This document shows positions 45,327 to 54,850 of a stretch of DNA of 64,000 nucleotides, in pieces. The notes beneath the pieces are model-generated. The model was not told the origin of the DNA. It did no database searches and saw only the letters and a list, made by a program, of their open reading frames with translations. Numbering within the stretch: position 1 is the first letter of the stretch; the number at the start of each line of letters is the position of its first letter. The position numbers were made by a program, and so were the translations under genes. This DNA comes from Adiantum capillus-veneris (taxonomy: Eukaryota > Streptophyta > Polypodiopsida > Polypodiales > Pteridaceae): assembly GCA_014529385.2 (NCBI GenBank), contig CM043944.1, positions 78,943,884 through 79,007,883 of the forward strand, in the 5' to 3' direction.

Positions 45327-47199
45327 ATACAGGTATAGAGCTCTCCGGTGGATTGGAGTACGTTTCCAAAATCATGTTTCAAACCAAGAAGGTGGAACTG
45401 AAGCCAGGCCAACGATTCAAGAAAAGTGACAGCAGTGTAGTCTGGATACTTTTGAGATTTACTGTACCTGTAGCTCTTTTCAGTGCTTTTCTTGCTAACA
45501 TACCTTTGGTGGCTATGATGATACCTCCCATTGTGGAATTTTCACGCAGGGTAAGCGATTTAATGTCACATTAGGCTGGAGTCAGTAAGTGAGAATTACA
45601 ATTGTTATTTTACCTGTCACATCATAAGAACCTTCTTTGAAGTTCCTTGTTGAACAATGTTTTTCAAATAAATAAAGTTGCATATATTGATGTCCTGAAA
45701 ATAAAATGAACAAGAGAATGGTTAGCTTCAGTTTACAAACGTCGCTAATATAATATGACTTCATTCATAATCATTCAAAGGGTTGCTTAGCATTCCATGG
45801 GGACCTCAATTTACAACTGTTGCTAATAAAATATGATTTAATTCATAATCATTCAAAGGGTCGCTTAACATTCCATGGGGACCTCAATTGATAAATGTTT
45901 TTGCAGGGGACTGTTGTGGATGGTAAGCATGAGAGGGCAAATACAAGTTGGGTGTGGATTCTGTTTTCCTTCGTTGCTAACATGTAACTGATATTATGCA
46001 GGTTAGTATGGCACCATCAAAGCTATTGCTTCCATTAAGCTATGCAGCTCTTCTAGGAGGCACATTGACATTGATTGGGACTGGCACCAATCTTGTGGTC
46101 TTGTCACTGGCTGCGAAAAAGATTCCAAGTCTTCGGATGCATCTTTTTGAGATTGGTATTGTCGGTGTGCCAGTAACTGTTGCTGGTATTCTCTACATCG
46201 TGGCTATTTCTGGGAAGCTTTTACCTGATCGTCTTGCCATCCAACCCACAAGTATTAATGCCAGGTCAGCAAATCCAACCTGCTCTGCATTTTTCAACAA
46301 GTTAGAATAGCTAAGTTGCACTTCTTAGCAGTGTTAGTATCATATCACTGGCATTGAACTTAAAGCTTGGACCTTCATGCAGAGTATGAGGGGGTGATAT
46401 TTTGCATAGTCAACACTACATCCATAAAATTATTCCTTTGATTTACAATCTTTCTTTACACCACATGCCAAGTCTTTGATGGCAATAGAGGCATGTGCAC
46501 TCCTCGACCTTCCTTCAAACCTTTTGGAAGTTGGATTTGACAAAGTAATCCATCAGCTTTATCAATCTGTCTCTTATGGCTGATTACAGGAATTATAATA
46601 TTGTCTTGGTTGTGAGATCAGTTTCTTCTTTGAATAGAAGAACAATTGAACAATCAGGGTTGAAAAGAATGCCAGGCTTGACCTTAGTGCAGATTGAAAG
46701 AGAAGGAACTATAATATCTGATCTTAGAGGAGACTTTATATTATTGGCAAAAGATCTTCTATATTTTACCGGAGTTATAGATGCAATTCTTGCTCTCACA
46801 CAAGTGGATGGCTTAACTCTTTCAGAAGATGAAGTATTCCCCTGTTTATAAGACCCTTTTGGTACTCTTCACTTGTTAAACAATAATATAGAACTGAAGT
46901 AAGGATTTTGTAGGTGTTCTTCAAACCTTCTTGTTTCTGTTTTTAGAGGTTCTCTGCTCAGATTTTGACATTTTTTTTTAAAGGTTACGACAATTATTAT
47001 CATGACAAGTGCTTTGAATGTTCTGGCAGGGGCAAGGTCAAGTTGACTTGAATCTGTTGAAGAAGCATCAATATCTTGTAGAAGCTGTGATTGCAAGCAA
47101 GTCATCAATGGTACATAAAAAGGTCTCAGACCTGCAGTTTCGTTCACGATATAGGGCGGCTGTTGTGGCAATCCATAGACATGGGGCACAACTAGACAG
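44045..47199 (+). CDS. SLC13/SAC1-like anion transporter, exons 1-5 (3' part not seen)
   Basis: Membrane transporter of the sodium/sulfate symporter (SLC13, SAC1-like) type; sulfate or another anion is the likely substrate, by family. Exons: 44045-44261, 45333-45550, 46002-46264, 46590-46833, 47030-47199; phases join without stops into about 370 residues. Exons 1-3 give hydrophobic segments (WATLALILLMLVALVAEL; LFSAFLANIPLVAMMIPP) and the family signature SYAALLGGTLTLIGTGTN. Exons 4 and 5 each encode an RCK_C-like domain (GLKRMPGLTLVQIER; FRSRYRAAVVAIHRHG). The second membrane half is missing; exon 5 ends at a GTGCAC donor in phase 2 and LTR element F lies 126 bp on. Relatives have FLNNTP where this reads FLANIP. 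It may be truncated, or may continue beyond a very large intron. Confidence 0.75.
44380..44620 (+). mobile_element. Penelope-like tail fragment in intron 1
   Basis: Shares TACCTAGTTCTACACCCACT, TTGGGCACTGAC and TAGTCTTGTGGGTGACTACC with 59011-59130, and the hairpin pairs at 44448-44478 and 44484-44506. There is no coding part. Confidence 0.75.
44680..44870 (-). mobile_element. Degenerate LINE-GA 3' fragment in intron 1
   Basis: GA-rich sequence passes into TATAAAAGGTCAAAATGGCC and ACGAAACCAG, recognisable as the LINE-GA 3' UTR (AAAAGGCCAAAATGACCTAT, GAGACCA). Strongly decayed, but in the same orientation to GA-rich DNA as the younger copies. Confidence 0.5.
44875..45232 (-). repeat. LTR fragment of family G in intron 1
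   Basis: GAGTACAACTGCTGGGGAGTCACT matches 59649-59673. TGCCACGTCATCACTTG is the complement of the start of the related fragment near 54290. Family G is defined only by these repeats; it has no coding sequence here. Confidence 0.45.
45233..45323. repeat. (GT)n-(GA)n microsatellite abutting exon 2 acceptor
   Basis: About 11 GT then about 33 GA units, ending nine bases before the exon 2 boundary (TATATACAG). It occupies the place of the polypyrimidine tract. Confidence 0.95.
45732..45887. repeat. Tandem duplication, 78-bp unit, intron 2
   Basis: TTTACAAACGTCGCTAATA (45732) and TTTACAACTGTTGCTAATA (45810) start two units that both end GGGGACCTCAAT. Confidence 0.9.
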
Positions 47200-47324
47200 G
47201 TGCACTTATTTTTTGATTCAGACCATATTGCATGGTAGTGCTGATTTTTTAAAGGTATTAATGGTTTCTTTTGTTTTTTTTGCTTGTCTTGTTGTGTAAC
47301 ATCTCGTACGCTTGTGCATTGTAG

Positions 47325-47952
47325 TGTAGCGCAAATAATGTGTCGTGCTCTCTACAATGGGTGGTCCTCAGTGCAATGTGCGTGACAATCTCACTCAAAC
47401 AGACTGAAAAGAAGGGAAACAATAGACAACAGATTGCAAGAACAGGAGGCTAGCGTTTTTGCAGCAGAACACAGTTTCAACAGTAACGTTTTTTATCAGC
47501 TCACAGAGACACAGCAACAACACACAACAGCAACAGTAGACCACACAAATGACTCGACTATCTCAAAGAACTGATACAGACTCTGGCATGGCAGCACACT
47601 CAGCTCCAGCCCAGGACTCACAGGTACAATGGGGGTGTCGAGGCTCAGATGTGCCGGGATGGTGAAGACGGGCTCCGTGTATAGACTCACTCTAGACGAC
47701 TACGTACAAGATCAGAGGTGAAGAAGATAATCCCGATGACCAACCGCTACTACTCATATGTACCACCATAAAGAGCCACCAACGGCTCATAAATGTCAGG
47801 CATGTGGTGACCTGGCCACGATGTCCACTAGACCACCGTCGGTACCCTGCCACGTGTCACTCCCGAGCCCAGAGGGTCCGTCCAGTGTGAACCAGCCTAG
47901 ACCAACTGTACTAACTGTGTCCTGTGAAAGTGACATTGTAGCCTGCTCTACA
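47325..47952 (-). repeat. 3' LTR of element F
   Basis: Aligns with 52392-52952 apart from an extra segment of about 55 bp around 47430-47510 (GCGTTTTTGCAGCAGAACAC). Confidence 0.85.
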
Positions 47953-48589
47953 GGTTGCCCGCCACAAGACCGCTCATTGTCTCGGTGAGAGGAAATACTG
48001 AAAAAACTATGAAAGAAAACCATTAGGTACTGCATCTGTACATCTTTCTTGAAGCAGGTTCTAGGCCCAAAAGTGGAGTTTAAACACACTACATTGCTTG
48101 CAAACGTTTTAAACCTTTGAATAGGCCGGAACCCAGTATGATTGCATAGTCGAAGAATCCCACTTAGCAAAACAGAATGAGGCTCCACTGCAAAGAGATA
48201 TGCTTAGTTTGGATCCATCACATGTTGACCTGGTCCATACTTGCAGATGAACCTTGCACTCGTCTCGAAAAGAGGGATGATCATAAGCTCGAGTAACTCC
48301 GCAAATAAGGTGAAGCTCCATCGGGATGACAGAACGAAAAGCATTTACAGCAACGCAACAAATAAGGTGAAGCTCCATCATGATGGCATAAAGAAAAGCA
48401 TTAACAGCAACGGGATGGCAACTAGGTGAATGCTTGAAAGCCACAAGGAAACAGCCAAAAGCTCTGCTGTGATCGGATTACAAGAAGCTGCTTGCTCTCC
48501 CCTTTGTGTCGCTAGCCATCACCTGTGAATCAAGGAAACAAAGCCCGAGGCCCGCTTGATTGTTAAATTACAGGTGGTCTCTGGCTCCT
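47953..48589 (-). other. Non-coding 3' interior of element F
   Basis: No recognisable gene. A 57-bp tandem pair around AATAAGGTGAAGCTCCATC lies at about 48303 and 48360, each followed by AAAAGCATT(T/A)ACAGCAACG. Confidence 0.6.
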
Positions 48590-49165
48590 CACCCGAAGGG
48601 CGAGGTGGCCCTAGGTAGGGGAGAGGGGGTGAGAAAAGGAAGCGAGGGCTCGTTAGGAGGGCGAGGGGTAAGGGGAGTAGGGCGAGGGGGACTAGGAGGA
48701 GGGGTGGTGAGGGGGGCGAGGGGAGGGACTAGGGGCGAGGGGTGACTGGGTAGGGGCGAGAGAATGTGAGGAGGAGGGTAGGGTGAGGGGGGTTGGGTAG
48801 GGGCGAGAGGGGGTGGGTAGGGGCGAGGGAATGTGAGGGAAGAGTAGGGGTTGGGGGGCTGGGTAGGGGCGAGGGGAAGGTGAGGGGGGGGGGGGGGGTA
48901 GGGGCAAGGGGGGGTGGGTAGGAGCGAGGGGAAGGTGAGGGGGTGGGTAGGGGTGAGGGGGAGGGACTAGGGCGAGGTGTGGTGAGGGGGCGAGGGTGAG
49001 TGGGTAGGGGGAGAGGGGGTGAGGTGGAGGGACTAGGGCGAGAGAGGGGGTTATTAGGGCGAGGGCAAAGGGAGGGGTGGGTAGGGGCTGAGTTGGGAGA
49101 GAGGGGGGACGTGTTGGGAGAGGGGTGGGGAGAGTTGGGAGTTGGGAAAGGGCGAAGAGGTAGCA
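48590..49165 (+). repeat. G-rich minisatellite (GGGTAGGGGCGAGGGG-type)
   Basis: About 575 bp of irregular repeats of TAGGGGCGAGGGG on the plus strand, with runs up to a dozen G and very few C or T. G-quadruplex formation is plausible. The long proline/leucine frames on the opposite strand are by-products of this composition. Confidence 0.9.
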
Positions 49166-49224
49166 AACTATCAGGAGAAGGGAATTCATCTAGCAGGACC
49201 TGCTGTGTGAAGGAGGTTTTCTAG

Positions 49225-50082
49225 TCACAGAGGAGAGCTTTGTCGTGGTCGGGGAAGAGACACCAATGGGGCTGATATTCGAGGGTGTGTGAACTTCTGT
49301 AGAGGAGATTTCTTCCCGCCTCTATGCTTCTTCATAGGCTCGCCAAATTGAAAGGCTTCCACCAAGGGCGCATCAAGAGTAGCTTCTTCAGCCAAAGAGT
49401 GAACGGAGACTCCATAACAGGACAGAGATTTGGTAGCATCCAACCACTCCAACAGATCCTCGTCTGACCCGTCAGGTGGAGTAGGCTGTTCTTGTTCAGG
49501 GTTGGTTTCCATTGACAAAGAAACTTGCTGCACCACGGAATCCATACCTCCTTCTAAGAGAATGGGTTGCATTGGGGAGCCAGAATTATGTATCCACATG
49601 GCATCGTTTCCCCAATCATGAAGTGCTTTAGTGTGTCGTAGCCATGGTCTTCCAATGAGCAAGGGAAATCCGCCCTCAACCTGGGGAAGACGAACCACAA
49701 CGAAATCCAAGTTAAAAGTAAAGTCTTGTACCTGCAGAGGCACATTGTCCACTATGCCCACTGGGTAGATTGTCCGCTGGTCGGCCAATGTAACTGTGAA
49801 GGGAGCAGGGCCAGTAGGCTGTAGAACTAGAGCTAACATAGTGAACTCGGGCATCAGGTTGATGCCAAATCCACCATCCACTATCACTCATGAGAATTGC
49901 CGACCCAAAACGGACCTTGTCAGGCGAGGGCTTCTATAATCAGTGAGTGGAGCAGCGGGATTGGATATCATATAGGACTGTGATGGTCGCACTGGGAGGT
50001 GCTTGCCACTAGGACTTGCTCCGGCGTAAAGTGATTGAATAACAGCAAGGGTGTCACTTCTAAAACTTGCATCTACTTGCAT
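49225..50082 (-). pseudogene. Element F protease
   Basis: Retropepsin-like: VIVDGGFGINLMPEFTM with active-site D-G-G, flap-region TLADQRTIYPVG, and the C-terminal motif LLIGRPWLR. It is followed by a charged acidic tail to a stop at 49222. An in-frame TGA just before VIVDGG (about 49888) separates it from the upstream linker 50082-49891. Confidence 0.65.
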
Positions 50083-50164
50083 CTAGCCGCAGCATGTCAT
50101 AGAGGGACACTTATTGGAAGGTGTTCTTCAAGATTGTCTCTGTTGTAAGCTTTTCTTTTTCTAC

Positions 50165-51117
50165 CTATTGTTCCTCAGGTACCTTTATCTTCTGTAGATT
50201 TGAAACTGCTTCCAAGAAAGCTTCATCAAGATCAAAGAGCAAAGATTTGGATTCCTTTATGGCACTGGGGGATGGCTTCTTAACAGCTACAGGCAGGGTA
50301 TCCACTGGTGTGAGAATGTGTGGGAGAGTTGAACTTGCTGGAATGCTAAGATCGAGAGCGGCTCTCTGGGCTCGGGCGAGGATGCCCGATGGCTCCTCTG
50401 CCAACTGCGGCTGCTTATTTTGAGGGGTAACCGCGTGGGTAGAAAGGGGCGGCTGAGAAAAGGTGCTAATTGCTATCAGATTGAGCTTGGGAAAGGAAAA
50501 CTCATTCTGGCTTTGACTCGGGTTCGAAGTTGTGGATGCACGAACTTTAGGGCAATCCTTACTGTAGTGATCCTTCGGTTCAGGGCAATGACGGCAGGGA
50601 GGGGACCCTTCTGGCAGGGGGCATTTGCTTTGGTAATGCCCATATTCCCCGCATCTGTAGCACAAAATGGGTCGATTCAATGGGCGAGTCGAAGGGCGAG
50701 GTGGTCCTTGCTCCTGGTGCATGGAGCTGCAGGTGGAAGCATAGAAGCTTTGAGGTGATGAGGGAGCATGGGTATGATAAAATCTTTGAGAGGGAAAAGT
50801 GCTCTGCATACCTTGCATAGGAGGGGCTGCCAATAAAGGTGGCATGTGGTGTGGATGGCCACAGGGAGAAACCATATTGATGCCGGAGCTGCCCCTTGTT
50901 GAAGAGTATTACCAAGGCTTTGCTGTATTTGTCGCAATCCCTTGAGGTAGTAGCAATCCTTGTCCTCATGACCAGACTTTTCACAGAAGTGGCAGTAAAT
51001 CCGAAGGGGACACGCCTGTGGAGGGTGTCCTGGAGAGCGGCATGAGCTGCACCATACCGTAGCCTTAGTCTCCTGTTGAGACCTAAGCTCCTTTAGCTCT
51101 CTCTTTATTTGATCCAA
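50165..51117 (-). pseudogene. Element F Gag C-terminal part with three zinc knuckles
   Basis: Two overlapping frames, 51117-50677 and 50875-50165, reflect a frameshift near 50880. Knuckles: CHFCEKSGHEDKDC, CYRCGEYGHYQSKC and CRHCPEPKDHYSKDC (the last with five residues before H). An additional CSSCRSPGHPPQAC lies upstream. Nucleic-acid binding is the expected role. Confidence 0.7.
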
Positions 51118-52046
51118 AGCGTCATGATGTGGGGGCTTCTCCTGTCTGAGGGAGATTGACTTCTCCTCTTGAAGAGCTCTCTGTACTTTAGGGCTTCCAG
51201 TTCCCTGCGTAAAGAAGTTATCAGATAAGAAGGACTTTCCGAAAACACTGAGGTGGTCTCTACCCGAGGGGAGTTGGTGAACAACTTCCTAGCGCCCTCT
51301 ATCCTAGTAGCAGCTGCGATGAATTCCTCCAGAGTGGCGTCGGGTCGGAGGCTCTCTCGGAGTTTTTGCTGAGAGGTTTTGGGGAGCGCCTTTTCCACCC
51401 ACTTCTTAACCATGAATTCACCGGGTTGCTGGGGAAGCTTGGCAACCAGGGACTTTGTTTTAGTCATAAGCTCTGCAAAAGTCTCCTCTGGCTGGAGCAC
51501 CATGTTGGCCAACTCATCCAACACTTTCTCTTGGTAGTCACCTGGCCTGAAAGCTGCACAGAACTGTTGTCTTAAGACTGCCCAAGTTGCAAAATGGTTC
51601 TCTGCAAACTGGCTGTACCATTTGTCTGCTAAGCCATCCAAGGTGGATGGAAAGAGTACCAAATAAGCATCTTCCCTGTTAAGACCACGACCCCTACAAA
51701 GAGATACAAACCTCCTTGCATGGTCGTCAGCATCTTCTGAAGAGAGTCCTTTGAATGTAGGGAACTTGATGTTTGCCTTGGCCAAAACGCTAGCCAACGG
51801 CTCCATGGCCCCTTGCTGAGCCTGCTGCTCAGTAGCTTGCTGTAGCAGAATAGGAGAGAGCTTTATTGGAGAAGGTGATCTCGAAGATGTGGAACCGGAG
51901 GGAGGAATGGGTGACGTCGTATGTGGAGGTATGGGTGATGAGGTTGATGGACTTCTAACAGGTTCCAAGGGTCGTCTTCTGTTGTAGTACTTCAGAGGAC
52001 TCATGAGTGCGCTTTGACGCTCGACTGACCGCCTTGTATGGGTCAT
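51105..52046 (-). CDS. Element F Gag, N-terminal and capsid part
   Basis: 313-codon open frame starting MTHTRRSVERQS. A Pro/Ser-rich start leads into a retrotransposon-Gag domain (about residues 85-240): IKFPTFKGLSSEDADDHARR, LADKWYSQF, LRQQFCAAFRP, LANMVLQPEETFAELM. The frame drifts after ALKYREL and the knuckle region continues in another frame. In a gag-only element this is the product used with enzymes supplied by autonomous relatives. Confidence 0.7.
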   Translation of the reverse strand: MTHTRRSVERQSALMSPLKYYNRRRPLEPVRSPSTSSPIPPHTTSPIPPSGSTSSRSPSPIKLSPILLQQATEQQAQQGAMEPLASVLAKANIKFPTFKGLSSEDADDHARRFVSLCRGRGLNREDAYLVLFPSTLDGLADKWYSQFAENHFATWAVLRQQFCAAFRPGDYQEKVLDELANMVLQPEETFAELMTKTKSLVAKLPQQPGEFMVKKWVEKALPKTSQQKLRESLRPDATLEEFIAAATRIEGARKLFTNSPRVETTSVFSESPSYLITSLRRELEALKYRELFKRRSQSPSDRRSPHIMTLWIK

Positions 52047-52084
52047 GCAGCGACCACCAAACCAACTAAGCTTTCGGCAAGAAA

Positions 52085-52330
52085 ACCTTGAACTGGTTGA
52101 AGACTGGTCTAGACTCTACTAGACCAGGCAAGTGACTAGACCAAGCTGGACCAAGGACGAGGAGGACTAGACCAGGGTCGAGGAGGTCTAGACCAGGGAC
52201 GAGGACAGGTTGGACCAGGGCGAGAGATGACTAGGGCGAGAGAGGACTAGACCAGTTGGACCAGGCGAGAGGAGAACAGTGCAAGGCAAGGTCGGCGAAG
52301 CTAGGCAAGGTAGGCGAAGGTAGATAGACC
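52085..52330 (-). repeat. Minisatellite-like leader of element F
   Basis: Irregular repeats of GACTAGACCAGG, GACGAGGA and GGGCGAGAG between Gag and the 5' LTR. The GGGCGAGAG unit resembles the G-rich minisatellite at the other end of the element. Confidence 0.75.
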
Positions 52331-52391
52331 CAACTAGCTTCAAGATTTGCACCTCACAGAGTGAGACCGTGATCGCCAAAATGAGAGCACC

Positions 52392-52952
52392 TGTAGCGCG
52401 GATAATGTGTCATGCTCTCTAGAGTGGGTGGTCCTCAGTGCAATGTGCGTGACAATCTCACTCAAACAGACTGAAAAGAAGGGAAACAACAGACAACAAC
52501 TGAGCTCACAGAGACACAACAACACACAACAACAACAGTAGACCACACAAATGACTCGACTATCTCAAAGAACTGATACAGACTCTGGCGTGGCAGCACA
52601 CTCAGCTCCAACCCAGGACTCACAGGTACAATGGGGGTGTCGAGGCTCAGATGTGCCGGGATGGTGAAGACGGGCTCCGTGTATAGACTCACTCTAGACG
52701 ACTACGTACAAGATCAGAGGTGAAGAAGATAATCCCGATGACCAACCGCTACTACTCATATGTACCACCATAAAGAGCCACCAACGGCTCATAAATGTCA
52801 GCCATGTGGTGACCTGGCCACGATGTCCACTAGACCACCGTTGGTACCCTGCCACGTGTCACTCCCGAGCCCAGAGGGTTCGTCCAGTGTGAACCAGCCT
52901 AGACCAACTGTACTAACTGTGTCCTGTGAAAGTGACACTGTAGCCTGCTACA
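52392..52952 (-). repeat. 5' LTR of element F
   Basis: Begins (plus strand) TGTAGCGCGGATAATG and ends GCCTGCTACA. Same as 47325-47952 without the extra segment. No clean tRNA primer match follows; the minus strand continues GGTGCTCTCATTTTGGCGATC, so a primer site, if present, is offset. Confidence 0.85.
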
Positions 52953-53127
52953 TGTGGCTTACACCTTTGCCTTTGATAAGAAACAATGCTAAGGAAGGGC
53001 ATTTCTTAGTGCTTAATAAGTTGTCAGTTCAAAGAAGTGTATCAAAGCAATCCATGAACATATTTGACAATGTAGGCATGAGAAACACACTTAACTAATG
53101 GACCATGGATGATGCCTCGTATGGGCG
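52953..53127. other. Unassigned sequence after element F
   Basis: AT-rich with no open frame of note. I looked for the next transporter exon here and did not find one. Confidence 0.4.
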
Positions 53128-53472
53128 GCGGCCCATAGCAGCTATAATACGCGTACTTTATTTAGAATACGGGACGTACCGTATTGAAACGTACAATACG
53201 TCTCATAAAGTTTTTCATTCTAGCGTTCTTTTGCTCAAAACGTATTCTATTCTAATGTATTTTGCTAGTTGATCAAGGGTGTTTTAGAGCTTCATGGTGC
53301 TTGCTTATGTATGCTATGATTAAACATTGAAGAGCCATTGAGGAGGTGCATGACCTTTTTCATTTGTCCTTATCATATCTAAAAAAGTTGACGTATTTTA
53401 TACATCTAGTATGCATATTGTGCACCGCGTATTACACGTCCTAACACATACCGTGGCTACTATGTATGGGCC
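53128..53472. mobile_element. Candidate MITE with imperfect terminal inverted repeats
   Basis: The left end GGCCCATAGCAGC and the right end, read in reverse complement, GGCCCATACATAGTAGC are similar. Inside, GGACGTACCGTATTG and AGGACGTGTAATACGCGG are also inverted relatives. There is no coding capacity, and no clear target duplication is seen. Confidence 0.3.
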
Positions 53473-54229
53473 ATGAAACATGGACTACATGTAACGGGGA
53501 AGTCACTGGCAAGGCGATGTAACAAAACAACTCCACAAACTGTACTGAAACAGAAAAATGCTTGAACTTGAAAGAGAACTGAACACTTGAGACAAGACAT
53601 GGGCCCCCTAAGGTAGACACCCCTTGTTTGAATCTTACATGAGCACATAGAGAGAATCAAGAGAGATGAGGGAAGATGGCAAGAGAGAAGCACAAAAGAA
53701 ACACATGTAACCGGTTCTATCAATAAAAAATAGCATTTGATTACAAAGGTTGCTATAAAGAGATGGTCTCACACCTTTGCTGTGAAGGCTCTAAGGTAAA
53801 ATATACCTAGGAATGTGTGCCTTCAACACATGGTTAACGTGTGGTCTAGCTTTGTGGCTAGTCTATATAGTCGTACCCTCATCTTGTCTACACTTAGTAC
53901 ACTTGCCTTGAACTATCTAGCCTCACCACCCTCTTTGCATCCGAGTCACGGTGCTTGATTTGGCGCTAAGTTTGGTGCCAACGAGTTTTTGTACTTCGTT
54001 CTTTGTAGAGTATTGAGGTCGATTTATGCACCATTGAATGTCTATTGAGTTTGTCACAACTAACGTGTCAAGCCACGGAAGACCTGAGCCGACTTGCAGA
54101 TCTTGGCCAAGGGACCTAAACCCTAAGAAGAAGCAGCAGAAGAAGTCTTACCAACTAACAGATCCTCGCCGAGTGGGAGCAACTTATTAAAGAGGTTTTA
54201 TCAACTTATGGGACCTCGTCCGATGGGGG
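53473..54229. other. Unassigned repeat-like sequence
   Basis: CATGTAACGG (53488) and CATGTAACCGG (53704) could mark part of another LTR. No open frame or known motif. Confidence 0.3.
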
Positions 54230-54850
54230 CCCAAGTGACTAAAGGCAAAACAAGACCCACACACGTACATAGGTATTAATTTGCAAGCGGATGATGACGT
54301 GGCAAGAGTGTACGAACATTCTGTGATTTCCGTTGACATACTGATGTGGCACTGTACGAACGCCGATGATTCGCGTTGACAGGCTGCTGATGTGGTAGTA
54401 CGGATTTCCGTGAAACGTGCTAACAGCTTTTGGGTTCCACGCGTTGGACTAGATGCTTTTAGGCTTCATGCTTTTCATGTAAACTGCTTTTGGATAGGCC
54501 CAGGGCCTTTAAATATGTGCCATGGGCTCATTCTCTAGCACATCTCCATGGGGGAGTGCAGAGCATGGAGGACCAGCCTGTACTAAGTTGAAGCAATATA
54601 AAGAAATACGGAAAGGGGTGCCAGGGTTTGGGGCCAATGCTCTCTTCCCCGTCTCGTGTGTCTTGCATCTCTTTCAGTTTAGTGTTATTTGAAGTGCTAA
54701 AAGTTGTTCAATTTGTTCTTTTCCGTTGGCACGTGGTGCTCGTCATGTTACATATTCTAGTAATTTTTGTTTTTGCATCACCTTGTATCAGTTATAAATG
54801 TGGTGATCACTTCATGCTCACACGTTCGGTCAGATAGGGCTGCCCTCTTG
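54230..54850 (+). repeat. LTR fragment of family G
   Basis: Contains GATGATGACGTGGCAAGAGTG, CAGGGCCTTTAAATATGTGCC and AATATAAAGAAATACGGAAAG followed by GGGGCCAATGC. These are the inverse of features at 59600-59760 and 45170-45230. The TATAAAGAAATACGGAAAGG block parallels the chromovirus LTR module. Confidence 0.5.

Larger units (their letters stand above)
47325..52952 (-). mobile_element. Gag-protease-only LTR element F (TR-GAG-like)
   Basis: LTRs at 47325-47952 and 52392-52952 share TGTAGCGC at one end and CTACA at the other. Flanks are TGTAG and TGTGG, an imperfect 5-bp duplication. The minus strand encodes Gag, three knuckles and a protease; reverse transcriptase, RNase H and integrase are absent. 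A G-rich minisatellite (48590-49165) lies where pol would follow. It lies downstream of transporter exon 5, probably in its intron. Confidence 0.8.

Noticed and set aside
45907-45922. 16-nt micro-exon (GGGACTGTTGTGGATG) between transporter exons 2 and 3
   Set aside because: It has acceptor- and donor-like borders, but including it shifts the frame and gives an immediate stop in exon 3. Joining 45550 to 46002 keeps phase and family spacing.
47758-47988. Plus-strand ORF MYHHKEPPTAHK... as a gene (also at 52760)
   Set aside because: It lies wholly inside the LTR of element F and recurs in both LTRs. No domain or codon signal.
48692-49189. Proline/serine/leucine-rich ORFs on the minus strand
   Set aside because: They are the complement of the G-rich minisatellite. 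Overlapping frames are equally open and there is no domain.
53473-54850. Remaining exons of the transporter gene
   Set aside because: I looked for frames with hydrophobic segments or SLC13 C-terminal motifs between 47200 and 64000 and saw none.
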